Below are positions 27,896 through 37,014 of a DNA stretch of 64,000 nucleotides, piece by piece (the stretch's first letter is position 1; each line of letters starts with the position of its first letter). Origin of the DNA: Marinobacter mobilis (GTDB lineage Bacteria; Pseudomonadota; Gammaproteobacteria; Pseudomonadales; Oleiphilaceae). Both the position numbers and the translations under genes were made by a program. A model generated the notes under the pieces. The model had not been told where the DNA came from and did no database searches. It was given only the letters and a program-made list of their open reading frames with translations. The stretch is from contig NZ_FNNE01000006.1 of assembly GCF_900106945.1 (NCBI RefSeq), forward strand, positions 186,001 through 250,000, in the 5' to 3' direction.

Positions 27896-29985
27896 GGGGG
27901 CCGTGGTCATCGATCCAGTCAAAGCTGGTGTTCTTGATTGCCGGGATCTCAATGGTGACGGTGTTGGTGGGCTTTTCACTGGTGACTGAACGCTTTGCCC
28001 AATCATTGAGGGATTCGCTGGAAAACGATTCATTGTCACTGGCCCAGCGGCTGGTCGTGGACAGCGCGGCGTATCTCTCGCTGGGTATGGCCGGTCAGGC
28101 GCGCGACAACCTGCTCGATAAAGTTGTGCTCAATTCGCCACATTCGCTGGCGCTGTTTGATGAGCAGGGTGGGTTGTTTGCCGAAATTGAGCGTGGTGGG
28201 GGGCAGATAGTGGTCGACGACTATCGTCCCGAGTCTGCGGTCATCTGGGAAAGTGACTGGTTGCATATCTATCAGCCGGTTGAGGATTCCCTGGACCAGC
28301 GAATTGGTACCCTTTATCTGAAGATTTCGTTGTCACAGCTCAGTCACAGAATGCGGGCTTTTGTCGGTGTGTTGCTGGTGTTGCTGTTGGTCATGCTGGC
28401 GTTGGCCTATTTCCTGGCCCGGCTCATGCAACGTTATATTTCCGGTCCCATCCTGACGCTTGCCGATATCAGTCGTCAGGTCCGTGATCACCAGAACTAT
28501 TCATTGCGTGCGCCGGTCAAATCCAGTGATGAGATAGGGGTCCTGTCGCAGACGTTCAACGACATGCTGGAAACCATCGAGCAACAGCAGGCGTTTCGTG
28601 ACAAGGTTGAGCAGAGCCTGCGCATCAAGGAGGAGAGGCTGGAGCGGGCGGTGGCTGAACTCCAGTACATGGCTAACTACGATAGCCTGACAGGGTTGCC
28701 CAATCGGGCTTTGTGCATGGACCGGATCGAGTTGGCGATTCGGCATGCGTCACGAACCCGGACCTATGCCGGGATCATCTATCTCGATCTGGACCATTTC
28801 AAGGACGTTAATGACTCGCTCGGTCATGCCGTGGGGGATGAGCTCCTGAAGGCAACGGCGGAAAGGTTGTCGGATGTGTTGCGGGAGGAGGATACCCTGG
28901 CCCGGATTGGCGGTGACGAGTTCGTGATCATCACCACAGACTTCTCCAGTTCAGACCAAATCATTCCACTGGTCAGCAAGGTGGTGGAGCGCTTTGAGCA
29001 GAACTTCACTGTTGGCAGGTATTCGGTCCAGTCCACCGTGAGCCTTGGGGTCTGTGTCTACCCGGACGATGGCGACAGTGTGGATGCCCTGATGAAGGCG
29101 GCGGATGCTGCCATGTATAAGGCCAAGGATGTGGGGCGTAATACATACGCATTCTTTGAGGCTGAAATGAACCGCATGGCTGTGTGGCGGCAGCAGCTGG
29201 GCAGTGAGTTGCAGCATGCGATTGACCGCGACGAGCTTTACCTGGTCTTCCAGCCGAAGGTCGCACTCGAAAGTGGTCAGATAAGTGGGGCTGAAGTACT
29301 GCTCAGATGGGAGCATCCGGAATTTGGAAGTGTTTCACCGGCGGACTTCATTCCTGTCGCCGAACACACCGGCCTGATTTATCGTATTGGTCTTTGGGTA
29401 TTAGAACAGGCCTGTGAGGCTGTGAGCCGCTGGCGGGACGTCGGTCTGGAAGGGGTCACCGTCGCGGTCAATCTTTCAGCGGCCCAGTTCCGGCAGGCCG
29501 ACCTGGTTGAGCATATTGCGGCAATCCTGGCGCGGCATAATGTGCCCCCCCAGACTCTGGAGCTAGAGATTACTGAGAGCATGCTGGTCCGGGATGTGGA
29601 TCAGGCCATCCGGATGCTGAAACGAATCAAGCTCCTGGGGCTTCGGGTGGCTATTGATGATTTCGGTACAGGGTTTTCTTCGCTCAGTTACCTGAGAAAG
29701 TTTCCGCTTGATGCGCTTAAGATCGACCGTTCGTTTATCATGGATCTCGGTAAGAACAGGGATGACACTGCCATTGCCCTGGCAATAATCTCGATGGCCA
29801 GCAGCCTCCGGCTCAAGGTGGTGGCAGAAGGTGTGGAGACGCCGGCCCAGTGGTCGTTTCTGGCGGGGCATCTGTGTGACGAGGTGCAAGGATTCCTGAT
29901 CAGTCCTGGCCTCAGGGAATCAGAATTTATCAGCTTCTATAAATCCTTCTCTTTGGATGAAGTGATTGCCAGTCGGAACGTTTAG
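27892..29985 (+). CDS. Membrane HAMP-GGDEF-EAL cyclic-di-GMP enzyme
   Basis: 697 residues. Membrane segment at about 12-32, a periplasmic domain to about 155, a second segment (about 156-178), a HAMP linker (about 180-232), GGDEF domain (about 260-420) and EAL domain (about 435-685). The cyclase motif GGDEF (340-344) is intact and RxxD (Arg331-Asp334) provides the inhibitory site. The EAL signature reads EVL (468-470), a mild change, and DDFGTGF is intact, so phosphodiesterase activity is possible. It is coupled to the YfiR-like gene, which probably controls it from the periplasm, as in the YfiN-YfiR pair. Confidence 0.9.
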   Translation: MRGPWSSIQSKLVFLIAGISMVTVLVGFSLVTERFAQSLRDSLENDSLSLAQRLVVDSAAYLSLGMAGQARDNLLDKVVLNSPHSLALFDEQGGLFAEIERGGGQIVVDDYRPESAVIWESDWLHIYQPVEDSLDQRIGTLYLKISLSQLSHRMRAFVGVLLVLLLVMLALAYFLARLMQRYISGPILTLADISRQVRDHQNYSLRAPVKSSDEIGVLSQTFNDMLETIEQQQAFRDKVEQSLRIKEERLERAVAELQYMANYDSLTGLPNRALCMDRIELAIRHASRTRTYAGIIYLDLDHFKDVNDSLGHAVGDELLKATAERLSDVLREEDTLARIGGDEFVIITTDFSSSDQIIPLVSKVVERFEQNFTVGRYSVQSTVSLGVCVYPDDGDSVDALMKAADAAMYKAKDVGRNTYAFFEAEMNRMAVWRQQLGSELQHAIDRDELYLVFQPKVALESGQISGAEVLLRWEHPEFGSVSPADFIPVAEHTGLIYRIGLWVLEQACEAVSRWRDVGLEGVTVAVNLSAAQFRQADLVEHIAAILARHNVPPQTLELEITESMLVRDVDQAIRMLKRIKLLGLRVAIDDFGTGFSSLSYLRKFPLDALKIDRSFIMDLGKNRDDTAIALAIISMASSLRLKVVAEGVETPAQWSFLAGHLCDEVQGFLISPGLRESEFISFYKSFSLDEVIASRNV

Positions 29986-30194
29986 GCGGGGGCGGGCAGG
30001 CTGAAGTCCCTCAAGCGTCCCGTTGCTCAGTGTGGGCGCGGTTCCTCTCCATCAGAATCTATCGGCCAGGTGATTCTCTCTCCCGTGAATTCCATGGTAG
30101 ACTACCGCTTTTAATTTTTGCGCTATTCGGGGGCAGCCCCGGGTGCCAAATTTAACCATTCATACACTACTGACCGGTAATTCGAGGAACTTCC

Positions 30195-31496
30195 ATGCAA
30201 GTGTCTGTTGAAACGACATCCAACATCGAACGTCGCATGACAATCGGTGTGCCCGCCCAGGAAATTGACGCGGCGGTTCAAAAACGCCTTCAGGAGACTG
30301 CGCGTACCGTTCGCCTGAACGGTTTTCGTCCGGGTAAAGTGCCCCTGAGCGTTGTTAAGCGTCGTTTCGGTGCCAGCGTTCGTCAGGAAATTGTTGGCGA
30401 AGTCATGCGTGACAACTACATGAAGGCTCTGGAAGAGCAGGAAATTGTTCCGGCTGGCTGGCCGAAGTTCGAGCCCAAGTCCCTGGAAGAAGGCAAGGAC
30501 CTCGAGTTCGTTGCCATCTTCGAAGTGCTTCCTGAAATCGAGCTGGGTGACCTGAGCAAGATCGCCGTTGAAAAGCCGGTGTCAGAAATTGCTGACAAAG
30601 ACGTCGATACCATGATCGACAACCTGCGTCGTCAGCAGGCCACCATGAAGTCTGTGAAGCGCAAGTCCAAGAACAAGGACATCGTGACCATCGACTTCAA
30701 GGGTTCCATCGACGGTGAAGAGTTTGAAGGCGGTGCCGCCGAGGGTCAGCGTCTGACTCTGGGCTCCGGTCAGATGATTCCTGGCTTTGAGAAGGCGATT
30801 GTCGGCGGCAAAGCCGGCGAAGAGCTGGAAATCGAGGTAACCTTCCCTGAGGATTACCACAACGAAGAACTGGCGGGCAAGCCGGCCAAGTTCGACATCA
30901 AGATTCACGAAGTTCAGGAGCCTCAGCTGCCGGAACTGGACGAAGAGTTCTTCAAGAAGTTCGGCATTGAGGCCGACAGCGAAGAATCCTTCCGTGCCGA
31001 AGTCCAGAAAAACATGGAGCGTGAGCTGAAGCAGGCCGTGTCCAACAAGGTCAAGAATGACGTTGTTGACGGACTCCTGGAAGTGACAGAGCTGGAGGTT
31101 CCTGAGTCTCTGATCGACCAGGAAATTGATCGTCTGCGCCAGGAAGCTGTTCAGCGTTTTGGTGGTCAGGTTGATTTCCAGCAGCTGCCGAAGGAAATTT
31201 TCCAGGATCAGGCGGCGCGTCGCGTGAAGACTGGCCTGCTGTTCCAGGAAGTGATCAAGAAGAACGACCTGAAGGCTGACGATGCCAAGGTTGAAGAAAA
31301 GATCCAGGAGATCGCTTCTACCTACGAGCAGCCTGAAGAAGTCATCGCCCACTTCAGCAGCCCGGAGCAGAAAGGCCAGATCGAATCCGTGGTTCTGGAA
31401 GATGCGGTGGTTGACCTGGTTCTGGAGCAGGCCAAAGTCAAAGAAAAGAAAATGAAGTACGAAGAAGCAGTGAAGGCTGGCCAGCCTCAGCGCTGA
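30195..31496 (+). CDS. tig: Trigger factor
   Basis: Ribosome-associated chaperone and prolyl isomerase, 433 residues (E. coli 432). The ribosome-binding signature GFRPGKVPLSVVKRRFG is at about residues 43-60, the FKBP-type domain at about 150-245 (VTIDFKGSIDGEEFEGG, GQMIPGFEKAIVGGKAGEE), and the helical C-terminal domain follows. GAGG sits 7 bases before ATG 30195. First gene of the tig-clpP-clpX-lon quality-control block; its own terminator lies at 31537, so clpP may have a separate promoter. Confidence 0.97.
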   Translation: MQVSVETTSNIERRMTIGVPAQEIDAAVQKRLQETARTVRLNGFRPGKVPLSVVKRRFGASVRQEIVGEVMRDNYMKALEEQEIVPAGWPKFEPKSLEEGKDLEFVAIFEVLPEIELGDLSKIAVEKPVSEIADKDVDTMIDNLRRQQATMKSVKRKSKNKDIVTIDFKGSIDGEEFEGGAAEGQRLTLGSGQMIPGFEKAIVGGKAGEELEIEVTFPEDYHNEELAGKPAKFDIKIHEVQEPQLPELDEEFFKKFGIEADSEESFRAEVQKNMERELKQAVSNKVKNDVVDGLLEVTELEVPESLIDQEIDRLRQEAVQRFGGQVDFQQLPKEIFQDQAARRVKTGLLFQEVIKKNDLKADDAKVEEKIQEIASTYEQPEEVIAHFSSPEQKGQIESVVLEDAVVDLVLEQAKVKEKKMKYEEAVKAGQPQR

Positions 31497-31536
31497 TCGC
31501 TTTCGGCCTGAACAGGTCTGAAAACTGCCAAATGAC

Positions 31537-31561
31537 AACAGCCGGTTTATCCGGCTGTTTT
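31537..31561 (+). terminator. Rho-independent terminator of tig
   Basis: AACAGCCGG (31537-31545) pairs with CCGGCTGTT (31551-31559), 5-base loop, then four T. Confidence 0.8.
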
Positions 31562-31683
31562 CATCTTGGGCTCAGGGTGGCAAAGTAATGCCTTGGCGAT
31601 GAAGAAAAACAGTAAAAGCGTAAGCAGGTCAAACCCCGGTGGCCGGAAGGTCACGCAACGTCCAGAAGGAGTTCAGGCGTATC

Positions 31684-32319
31684 ATGATGCAAAAACCTTT
31701 TGATGGTTCCGCAATCATTACCAATTCAGGCCTGGTGCCGATTGTTATCGAGCAGACCGCCCGTGGCGAACGTTCTTTCGATATTTATTCCCGTCTGCTC
31801 AAAGAGCGGGTGATCTTCATGGTAGGTCAGGTTGAGGATCATATGGCCAACCTGATTGTGGCCCAGCTGCTGTTCCTCGAGTCAGAGAATCCGGACAAGG
31901 ACATCCATCTTTACATCAACAGTCCCGGAGGCTCTGTCACCGCCGGTATGTCCATTTACGACACAATGCAGTTTATCAAGCCGGACGTGTCCACTCTGTG
32001 TGTGGGGCAGGCGGCCAGCATGGGGGCTTTCCTTCTGGCTGGTGGTGCTCCGGGCAAGCGTGCCTGTTTGCCCAACTCCCGTGTCATGATTCACCAGCCT
32101 CTGGGTGGTTATCAGGGGCAAGCCACGGATATCGAGATCCATACTCGTGAGATCCTGAAAATCCGCAGTACCCTGAACCGGATTCTGGCAGAGCACACCG
32201 GACAGGATCTGGAAACCATTGAAAAAGACACTGAGCGCGACAATTTCATGGATCCGGCACAGGCCAAGGAGTACGGCCTGATCGATTCAATACTTGATAA
32301 GCGCGTCCCGAATACATAA
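31684..32319 (+). CDS. clpP: ATP-dependent Clp protease proteolytic subunit
   Basis: Serine protease that forms a double heptamer and degrades substrates delivered by ClpX. The catalytic triad is visible: Ser in [11 protein letters not shown], His in [10 protein letters not shown] and Asp in ERDNFM. From ATG 31684 the protein has 211 residues, near the family norm (207-213), with AAGGAG 12 bases upstream; GTG 31639 would add 15 residues without a good ribosome binding site. clpX follows after 77 bases containing a long hairpin. Confidence 0.95.
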   Translation: MMQKPFDGSAIITNSGLVPIVIEQTARGERSFDIYSRLLKERVIFMVGQVEDHMANLIVAQLLFLESENPDKDIHLYINSPGGSVTAGMSIYDTMQFIKPDVSTLCVGQAASMGAFLLAGGAPGKRACLPNSRVMIHQPLGGYQGQATDIEIHTREILKIRSTLNRILAEHTGQDLETIEKDTERDNFMDPAQAKEYGLIDSILDKRVPNT

Positions 32320-32345
32320 TACTGGGACTAATTGCTCCAATATCG

Positions 32346-32373
32346 GCCGGCGGCAGGTAGGACCTGCGCCGGC
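32346..32373 (+). repeat. Long hairpin between clpP and clpX
   Basis: GCCGGCG (32346-32352) pairs with CGCCGGC (32367-32373) and CAGGT (32354-32358) with ACCTG (32362-32366), with one bulged G and a 3-base loop. No T run follows, so it is more likely a processing or stability element than a terminator. Confidence 0.6.
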
Positions 32374-32396
32374 AAATCCTGAACAGAGGTAATTCA

Positions 32397-33683
32397 ATGG
32401 CAGATGATAGAAACGGCAGAGGCGACGATAACGGCAAGTTGCTGTACTGCTCGTTTTGCGGCAAGAGCCAGCATGAAGTACGTAAACTCATTGCAGGGCC
32501 CTCGGTGTTCATCTGCGACGAGTGTGTCGACCTGTGCAACGACATCATCCGGGAAGAGATTCAGGAGAGTTCGCAGGAAGAAGCCAGTGATCGTCTGCCT
32601 ACGCCCGACGAGATCCGCCGTACTCTGAATGAGTACGTGATCGGACAGGACCGGGCCAAGGTCGTGCTGGCTGTCGCAGTTTACAACCACTACAAGCGTC
32701 TGCGTTACGGGGAAGGCAAGTCTGATGTCGAGCTCGGTAAGAGTAACATCCTGCTGATTGGCCCGACCGGTAGCGGCAAGACCCTGCTGGCGGAAACGCT
32801 GGCCCGCATGCTCAATGTACCGTTCACGATTGCCGATGCCACCACGCTGACCGAAGCTGGTTATGTCGGTGAGGACGTCGAAAACATCATCCAGAAGCTG
32901 CTGCAGAAGTGTGACTATGACGTCGACAAGGCCCAGCGCGGTATTGTCTACATCGATGAGATCGACAAGATCTCCCGAAAGTCCGACAACCCTTCCATTA
33001 CCCGGGATGTGTCCGGGGAAGGGGTTCAGCAGGCACTGCTCAAGCTGATCGAAGGTACGGTTGCCTCAGTGCCGCCCCAGGGTGGCCGCAAGCATCCCCA
33101 GCAGGAATTCCTGCAAGTGGATACCAGTAACATCCTGTTTATCTGTGGCGGCGCCTTTGCGGGTCTCGACCGGGTCATCCAGGATCGTTCTGAGCGCAGC
33201 AGTATCGGCTTCTCTGCCGCGGTGGTCAGTCAGGACGACACCAAGAGTACCGGGGATATCATCAAGGACGTGGTCACTGAAGATCTGGTCAAGTACGGAC
33301 TGATTCCGGAGTTCGTCGGTCGTCTGCCGGTGGTGGCAACACTGACCGAGCTGGACGAAGCGGCGCTGGTGCAGATCCTGACCGAGCCAAAGAACGCACT
33401 GACCAAGCAGTATCAGAAGCTCTTTGAGATGGAAGGTGTGGAACTCGACTTCCGTGAAGATGCCCTGCGTGCCGTGGCTCGCAAGGCCATGGAGCGGAAG
33501 ACCGGTGCCCGTGGTCTGCGTTCGATCATGGAAGCAACCTTGCTGGATACCATGTATCAGATTCCTTCCGAGAACGACGTGTCTAAGGTTGTGATCGATG
33601 AGAGCGTGATTGATGGCGAATCCGAGCCATTCAAGATCTACGCAAGCTCCGATCATGCTAAAGCAGCGTCGGCGGATGACTGA
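32397..33683 (+). CDS. clpX: Clp protease ATP-binding subunit ClpX
   Basis: AAA+ unfoldase partner of ClpP, 428 residues (E. coli 424). The N-terminal zinc-binding domain has CSFCGKS and ICDECVDLC; the AAA+ core has Walker A GPTGSGKT, Walker B VYIDEIDK, the substrate-gripping and ClpP-docking loops (the RSSIGFSA segment includes the IGF tripeptide), and the arginine finger region. A terminator follows. Confidence 0.97.
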   Translation: MADDRNGRGDDNGKLLYCSFCGKSQHEVRKLIAGPSVFICDECVDLCNDIIREEIQESSQEEASDRLPTPDEIRRTLNEYVIGQDRAKVVLAVAVYNHYKRLRYGEGKSDVELGKSNILLIGPTGSGKTLLAETLARMLNVPFTIADATTLTEAGYVGEDVENIIQKLLQKCDYDVDKAQRGIVYIDEIDKISRKSDNPSITRDVSGEGVQQALLKLIEGTVASVPPQGGRKHPQQEFLQVDTSNILFICGGAFAGLDRVIQDRSERSSIGFSAAVVSQDDTKSTGDIIKDVVTEDLVKYGLIPEFVGRLPVVATLTELDEAALVQILTEPKNALTKQYQKLFEMEGVELDFREDALRAVARKAMERKTGARGLRSIMEATLLDTMYQIPSENDVSKVVIDESVIDGESEPFKIYASSDHAKAASADD

Positions 33684-33711
33684 ATAATATCTGCGTATCC
33701 TGAGGTGTTAG

Positions 33712-33736
33712 AAAAGGGCGGTTTCCGCCCTTTTTT
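33712..33736 (+). terminator. Rho-independent terminator of clpP-clpX
   Basis: GGGCG (33716-33720) pairs with CGCCC (33726-33730), extended by A/T pairs, followed by six T. Confidence 0.88.
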
Positions 33737-33874
33737 ATTGCCTGTCCCGGGGACTGTCTCCCGGATACCTGCCTTGATCTTCTATTACAAAACCCGTTGT
33801 AAACACATTGCAATTTTCACAAGCGCCCCAATGAACGATGGTAAGCTGAAAGAAACAAAGTCAGAGGATTTCTT

Positions 33875-36292
33875 ATGACCCTGATTCCCGAAGAGTCCGT
33901 GCAAACGTATCCCATGCTCCCGTTACGGGATGTTGTGGTGTTCCCGCACATGGTGGTTCCGCTGTTTGTGGGGCGCGACAAGTCAATACTGGCACTGGAA
34001 GCCGCGATGGAGGGTAGCAAGGAGATCCTTCTGGTAGCCCAGCGTGATGCGGGTACTGATGAGCCGGGCCCGGATGATGTCTACAACATGGGTACCCTGG
34101 CAACGGTGCTGCAGCTGCTGCGGCTACCGGACGGCACCGTCAAGGTGTTGGTGGAGGGTAATACCCGGGCGCGGATTGAAGCGATTGAAGAGAGCGACTA
34201 CCTGACCGGACAGGCGCTGTTGATGGAGGATGACACCCTGCCGGAGCGTGAGGGTGGCGTGCTGCTGAAGACCCTGATGGATGAGTTCGAGAAATACGTC
34301 AAACTCTCCAAAAAGGTGCCTTCGGAAGTATCCAATGCGCTGACCGGTATCACCGAGATCGATCGCCTCGTGGATACCATGGCCGCTCACCTGGAGCTGC
34401 GCATCCCTGAGAAGCAGGAGCTGCTTGAGGCTCTGGATGTCAGCCAGCGAGTGGACTTGCTGCTGGGCAAGCTGGATGGTGAGATCGACCTGATTGAGGT
34501 TGAGAAGCGCATTCGTGGGCGCGTCAAGAAGCAGATGGAGCGTAGTCAGCGCGAGTACTACCTCAACGAGCAGATGAAAGCGATCCAGAAGGAAATGGGG
34601 CAGCTGGGTGAGGGCGCGAGTGATTTCGATGAGCTGGAACAGAAGCTCGAAGAAGCCGGTTTGCCAGAAGAGGCCCGCAAGAAAACAGAGTCAGAGCTCA
34701 ACAAGCTCAAGATGATGTCGCCCATGTCTGCAGAAGCAACCGTGGTGCGGGGCTATATCGACTGGATGCTGGCGGTTCCCTGGAAGAAGCGCAGTCGCGT
34801 CCGTCACGATCTTGAAAAGGCCAAGGAAATCCTTGATCAGGACCACTATGGCCTGGAAGAAGTGAAGAAACGAATTCTTGAGTATCTGGCGGTACAAAGC
34901 CGGGTCAAGAAAGTGAAAGGCCCTGTGTTGTGTCTGGTCGGACCTCCCGGGGTGGGTAAAACCTCGCTTGGGCAGTCGATCGCCCGCGCAACCAACCGCA
35001 AGTATACCCGCATGGCATTGGGTGGGGTTCGCGATGAGGCGGAGATCCGGGGTCACCGCAAGACCTACATCGGAGCCTTGCCGGGCAAATTGCTGCAGAA
35101 GCTGGCCAAGGTTGGTGTGAAGAACCCCCTGTTCCTGTTTGACGAGATCGACAAGATGGGGATGGACCATCGGGGTGATCCGGCGTCGGCTCTGCTTGAA
35201 GTGCTGGATCCGGAACAGAACCACACCTTCAATGACCATTATCTGGAAGTGGACTACGACCTTTCAGACGTGATGTTTGTGTGTACCTCCAACTCCATGG
35301 ATATCCCACCGGCTCTGCTGGATCGGATGGAAATCATCCGCATCCCGGGATACACCGAGGATGAGAAGGTCAACATCGCTCAGCGTTACCTGTTGCCGAA
35401 GCAGATCAAGGCGAACGGGTTGTCGGAGAAGGAGCTGGAGCTTCCGGAAGAGACCATGCGCAACCTGATCCGCTACTACACCCGGGAGGCCGGTGTGCGT
35501 GGTCTGGAGCGTGAAATCGCCAAGATCTGCCGCAAGGTGGTTCGGGAACATGTGGAAAGCGGTAAGCGGGACGCGCTGTCGCTGACGGCAGAGATGCTGG
35601 AAGACTACTCCGGTGTTCAGAAGTTCAGTTACGGCCTGGCGGAAGAGAAAAACCAGATCGGGCAGGTGACTGGTCTGGCCTGGACCCAGGTTGGTGGTGA
35701 GCTGCTGACCATCGAATGTGCTCTGACCAAAGGTAAGGGGCGGGTCATTAAGACCGGCTCCCTGGGTGATGTCATGCAGGAGTCTATTCAGGCTGCTCTG
35801 ACAGTGGTCAGAAGTCGGGCTGCCGGCCTTGGCTTCAGTGATGATTTTCACGAAAAGCACGACCTTCACGTCCATGTGCCGGAAGGTGCAACCCCGAAAG
35901 ACGGTCCCAGTGCCGGTATCGGCATGTGTACTGCGCTGGTGTCAGCGCTGACCCAGAATCCGGTGCGGGCCGACGTGGCCATGACCGGAGAGATCACTCT
36001 GCGGGGGCGTGTGCTGGCCATTGGCGGGCTCAAGGAGAAGCTGTTGGCGGCCCATCGTGGCGGCATTAAAACAGTGATCATCCCTGATGAAAATGTTCGG
36101 GATCTCAAGGAGATACCGGGCAATATCAAGGATTCTCTGGAGATTCGCCCGGTTAAGTGGATCGACGAAGTGCTGGATATCGCACTGGCCTATCCGCCAG
36201 AGCCGCTGGGGGAAGGGGTGTCGTCCGAAGGGGGCGCAGCCAATCCCCGGGACGATGAAGGCGATGCGGCAGAGCGCATAAATACCCATTAA
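33875..36292 (+). CDS. lon: ATP-dependent protease Lon
   Basis: Homo-oligomeric AAA+ serine protease for misfolded and regulatory proteins. The 805-residue protein has the N-terminal substrate domain (about 10-205), a coiled segment (about 206-270), AAA+ core with [10 protein letters not shown] and [10 protein letters not shown], and the protease domain with PKDGPSAG containing the catalytic Ser, and the partner Lys in [14 protein letters not shown]. Length close to E. coli Lon (784). GAGG lies upstream of ATG 33875. A clear heat-shock promoter was not found. Confidence 0.97.
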   Translation: MTLIPEESVQTYPMLPLRDVVVFPHMVVPLFVGRDKSILALEAAMEGSKEILLVAQRDAGTDEPGPDDVYNMGTLATVLQLLRLPDGTVKVLVEGNTRARIEAIEESDYLTGQALLMEDDTLPEREGGVLLKTLMDEFEKYVKLSKKVPSEVSNALTGITEIDRLVDTMAAHLELRIPEKQELLEALDVSQRVDLLLGKLDGEIDLIEVEKRIRGRVKKQMERSQREYYLNEQMKAIQKEMGQLGEGASDFDELEQKLEEAGLPEEARKKTESELNKLKMMSPMSAEATVVRGYIDWMLAVPWKKRSRVRHDLEKAKEILDQDHYGLEEVKKRILEYLAVQSRVKKVKGPVLCLVGPPGVGKTSLGQSIARATNRKYTRMALGGVRDEAEIRGHRKTYIGALPGKLLQKLAKVGVKNPLFLFDEIDKMGMDHRGDPASALLEVLDPEQNHTFNDHYLEVDYDLSDVMFVCTSNSMDIPPALLDRMEIIRIPGYTEDEKVNIAQRYLLPKQIKANGLSEKELELPEETMRNLIRYYTREAGVRGLEREIAKICRKVVREHVESGKRDALSLTAEMLEDYSGVQKFSYGLAEEKNQIGQVTGLAWTQVGGELLTIECALTKGKGRVIKTGSLGDVMQESIQAALTVVRSRAAGLGFSDDFHEKHDLHVHVPEGATPKDGPSAGIGMCTALVSALTQNPVRADVAMTGEITLRGRVLAIGGLKEKLLAAHRGGIKTVIIPDENVRDLKEIPGNIKDSLEIRPVKWIDEVLDIALAYPPEPLGEGVSSEGGAANPRDDEGDAAERINTH

Positions 36293-36307
36293 ACCCGCGT
36301 TGCGTTG

Positions 36308-36337
36308 TTGACATGCCGGAGAGCCCGTTGGTATAAC
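36308..36337 (+). promoter_or_regulatory. hupB promoter
   Basis: Consensus TTGACA (36308-36313), 18-base spacer, TATAAC (36332-36337), just after the lon stop. Gives a leader of about 185 bases before hupB. Confidence 0.75.
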
Positions 36338-36528
36338 TGTTTCGCCGTGAAGCAGCCAATACCAAGGGCTCCCGCGCAGTTAATGCCTATTCCGACATGC
36401 GGTTTGTAACCGAATGGAATAAAAAAAGTGAAGAATGGAATTCTCTGACTGCCTATGCGATAGTCGGGAACGTCCTAGAAAAAAAACTTATCTATAACAT
36501 CTTCAACCTGAAATCGAAGGGGTTTAGT

Positions 36529-36801
36529 GTGAACAAGTCCGAACTTATCGATGCAATTGCAGAGTCTGCTGATATTTCCAAAGCCAGCGCTGGTCGCGCT
36601 CTGGATGCAATGACCACCGCTGTAACAGATGCCCTGAAAACAGGAGATCAGGTGACTCTGATCGGTTTCGGTACCTTCTCTGTGAAGGAGCGTGCAGCCC
36701 GTACTGGTCGCAACCCGCAAACTGGCGCGGAGATCAAGATCCCGGCGTCCAAAGTACCTGGCTTCAAAGCCGGTAAGGCCCTGAAAGACGCCGTTAAGTA
36801 A
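36529..36801 (+). CDS. hupB: DNA-binding protein HU-beta
   Basis: Histone-like nucleoid protein, 90 residues, the standard HU length. It starts at GTG 36529 with GAAGGGG 6 bases upstream ([18 protein letters not shown]). The body contains [23 protein letters not shown], the DNA-intercalating arm, and ends in [14 protein letters not shown]. The frame is open to 36397, but the 44 extra residues are not part of the family and lie in the leader. It sits between lon and ppiD, as in E. coli and Pseudomonas. Confidence 0.96.
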   Translation: MNKSELIDAIAESADISKASAGRALDAMTTAVTDALKTGDQVTLIGFGTFSVKERAARTGRNPQTGAEIKIPASKVPGFKAGKALKDAVK

Positions 36802-36839
36802 CGGTTCTTTCGCTCAGCAGCATGACTGCTGGGACGCCT

Positions 36840-36871
36840 GAAGCAGCCAGGAACTGATTCCGGGCTGCTTC
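36840..36871 (+). repeat. Hairpin after hupB
   Basis: GAAGCAGCC (36840-36848) and GGCTGCTTC (36863-36871) form a perfect 9-bp stem with a 14-base loop and no T run. It stands just before the terminator and may protect the hupB messenger 3' end. Confidence 0.5.
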
Positions 36872-36882
36872 AAAAGAACTTG

Positions 36883-36912
36883 AGGCGCATTCCGATCCGG
36901 GTGCGCCTTTTT
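36883..36912 (+). terminator. Rho-independent terminator of hupB
   Basis: AGGCGCA (36883-36889) pairs with TGCGCCT (36902-36908), followed by five T. Confidence 0.78.
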
Positions 36913-37014
36913 ACGTTCCAGACCACACTGAACAATTAGAGGCCTGACGCTGCCGCTTTCCACTCCCTGGAGTCTATTCGGGCGGGGGTCATCGGACGGC
37001 GATCCGGGAGGAAC

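Noticed and set aside
33773..33835. Heat-shock promoter upstream of lon (CTTGAT ... CCCCAAT)
   Set aside because: The two boxes are about 50 bases apart instead of 13-17; no acceptable pair was found.
36397..36528. 44-residue extension of HU-beta
   Set aside because: HU proteins are 90 residues, and GTG 36529 has a strong ribosome binding site.
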